NCBI GenBank assembly: GCA_938034875.1
Contig: CALHND010000005.1
Coordinates: 186,001-250,000, forward strand
Length of the DNA: 64,000 nt
Direction of reading: 5' to 3'
From: an uncultured Clostridia bacterium
GTDB lineage: Bacteria > Bacillota > Clostridia > Oscillospirales > Acutalibacteraceae
Shown: piece by piece, positions 63,565-64,000 of the stretch
Numbering within the stretch: position 1 is the first letter of the stretch
Layout: each line of letters opens with the position of its first letter
Position numbers and translations under genes: made by a program
The notes under the pieces: generated by a model
What the model was told of the DNA's origin: nothing
Database searches by the model: none
What the model saw: only the letters and a program-made list of their open reading frames with translations

Positions 63565-64000
63565 ATGAACGCAGAAATTATTTCGGTAGGCACAGAGCTT
63601 TTGCTCGGCGAGGTTTTGAACACTGATGCACAGCATATTTCACGCTGTCTTGCCACGCTTGGAATTAATTGCTATTACGTTACAGCGGTCGGTGATAATC
63701 CCAAACGTTTACACTCATGCCTTAATCAGGCTATTAATCGTAGTGACATTGTCATTTTGTCTGGCGGTTTAGGCCCCACAAACGACGATATTACCAAAAC
63801 TGCCGTATGCAAGGAACTGGGTCTTGAGACTTACACCGATGAACGACAGCTCGGCAGGATAAAAGCACATTTTGAACGCGCAAACAGAAAAATGACCGAA
63901 AACAATACCATGCAAGCTGTTTTGCCCGTAGGTTGTACCATTTTTGACAACGATTTTGGTACTGCTTGCGGATTTGCGGTCGAGAAAAACGGCAAAATAG
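63565..64000 (+). CDS. cinA: CinA-family nicotinamide mononucleotide deamidase-related protein, 5' part
   Basis: 145 codons visible before the window ends. EIISVGTELLLGEVLNTDAQ, VGDNPKRLHSCLNQAINRSD, VILSGGLGPTNDDITKTAV and MTENNTMQAVLP match the MoaB-like molybdopterin-binding N-terminal domain of CinA. Whether the C-terminal NMN deamidase domain is present lies outside the window. RBS AAGGGATGA. Starts 20 bp after thiI. Confidence 0.93.
   Translation, partial: MNAEIISVGTELLLGEVLNTDAQHISRCLATLGINCYYVTAVGDNPKRLHSCLNQAINRSDIVILSGGLGPTNDDITKTAVCKELGLETYTDERQLGRIKAHFERANRKMTENNTMQAVLPVGCTIFDNDFGTACGFAVEKNGKI

Overview
The window looks like a chromosomal stretch of an anaerobic, spore-forming low-GC Clostridia, probably Oscillospiraceae/Ruminococcaceae. 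This is inferred from a SpoVAE-type spore protein, Firmicutes-type promoters and RBSs, PadR-DUF2812 and DUF2975-HTH gene pairs, a 4Fe-4S/ETF-rich metabolism and the order of the ribosomal genes. I see no rRNA, CRISPR array, intact transposase or prophage.

Layout. 1-4.0 kb (minus strand): a decayed RHS polymorphic-toxin locus with a main RHS C-terminal tip, a large membrane protein beside it, and a displaced orphan tip joined by an exact 108-bp repeat of the RHS core. 4.1-9.2 kb: a DUF1836 pseudogene, an NfeD-like/flotillin pair, and a PadR regulator broken by one stop codon in front of DUF2812. 9.3-22.5 kb: housekeeping genes, namely PduL, SpoVAE, a DUF2975/HTH/DUF4173 membrane operon, Mrp, a LOG-family protein, a polar amino-acid ABC importer, three serine tRNAs (CGA, GCU, UGA), a GMP synthase without its glutaminase half, and a MerR/TipAS regulator.

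22.6-35.6 kb is the most distinctive block. Eight tightly packed minus-strand genes encode a FucI/AraA-fold isomerase, a GlcD-like FAD dehydrogenase, a GlcF-like Fe-S protein, a class II aldolase, a PfkB kinase, an IolB-like isomerase, an FGGY kinase and a fused EtfB-EtfA. A divergent RpiR-type regulator follows, then a GH2 glycosidase. The regulator intergenic space has two promoters and two copies of a GAAA-ATA-TTTC palindrome. This reads as an undescribed pathway for a sugar, deoxy-sugar or sugar acid: an inositol-like lower half (IolB/IolC/IolJ homologues) joined to an ETF-coupled oxidation. The substrate is unknown.

36-47 kb: an LPXTG-like surface protein, a Na/Pi symporter, a ferredoxin/membrane Fe-S/aldo-keto reductase/ArsR operon with a perfect palindrome over its promoter, a YbaK deacylase, a CofE-like ligase, an SDR and a LicD protein. 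47-54.7 kb: SDR, alanine racemase, LacZ, TraX-like, SGNH hydrolase and small membrane proteins. 55-64 kb: a G5/3D wall protein with a structured leader, then rpmG-secE-nusG-rplK-rplA and rplJ-rplL with L1-like and L10 leader elements (SecE carries a four-helix N-terminal extension), a small membrane protein, and cysteine desulfurase-thiI-cinA. cinA runs off the window.

All functional calls are from reading sequence and motifs; no database search was run. Start codons were moved from the longest ORF wherever a clear RBS or family start argued for it.
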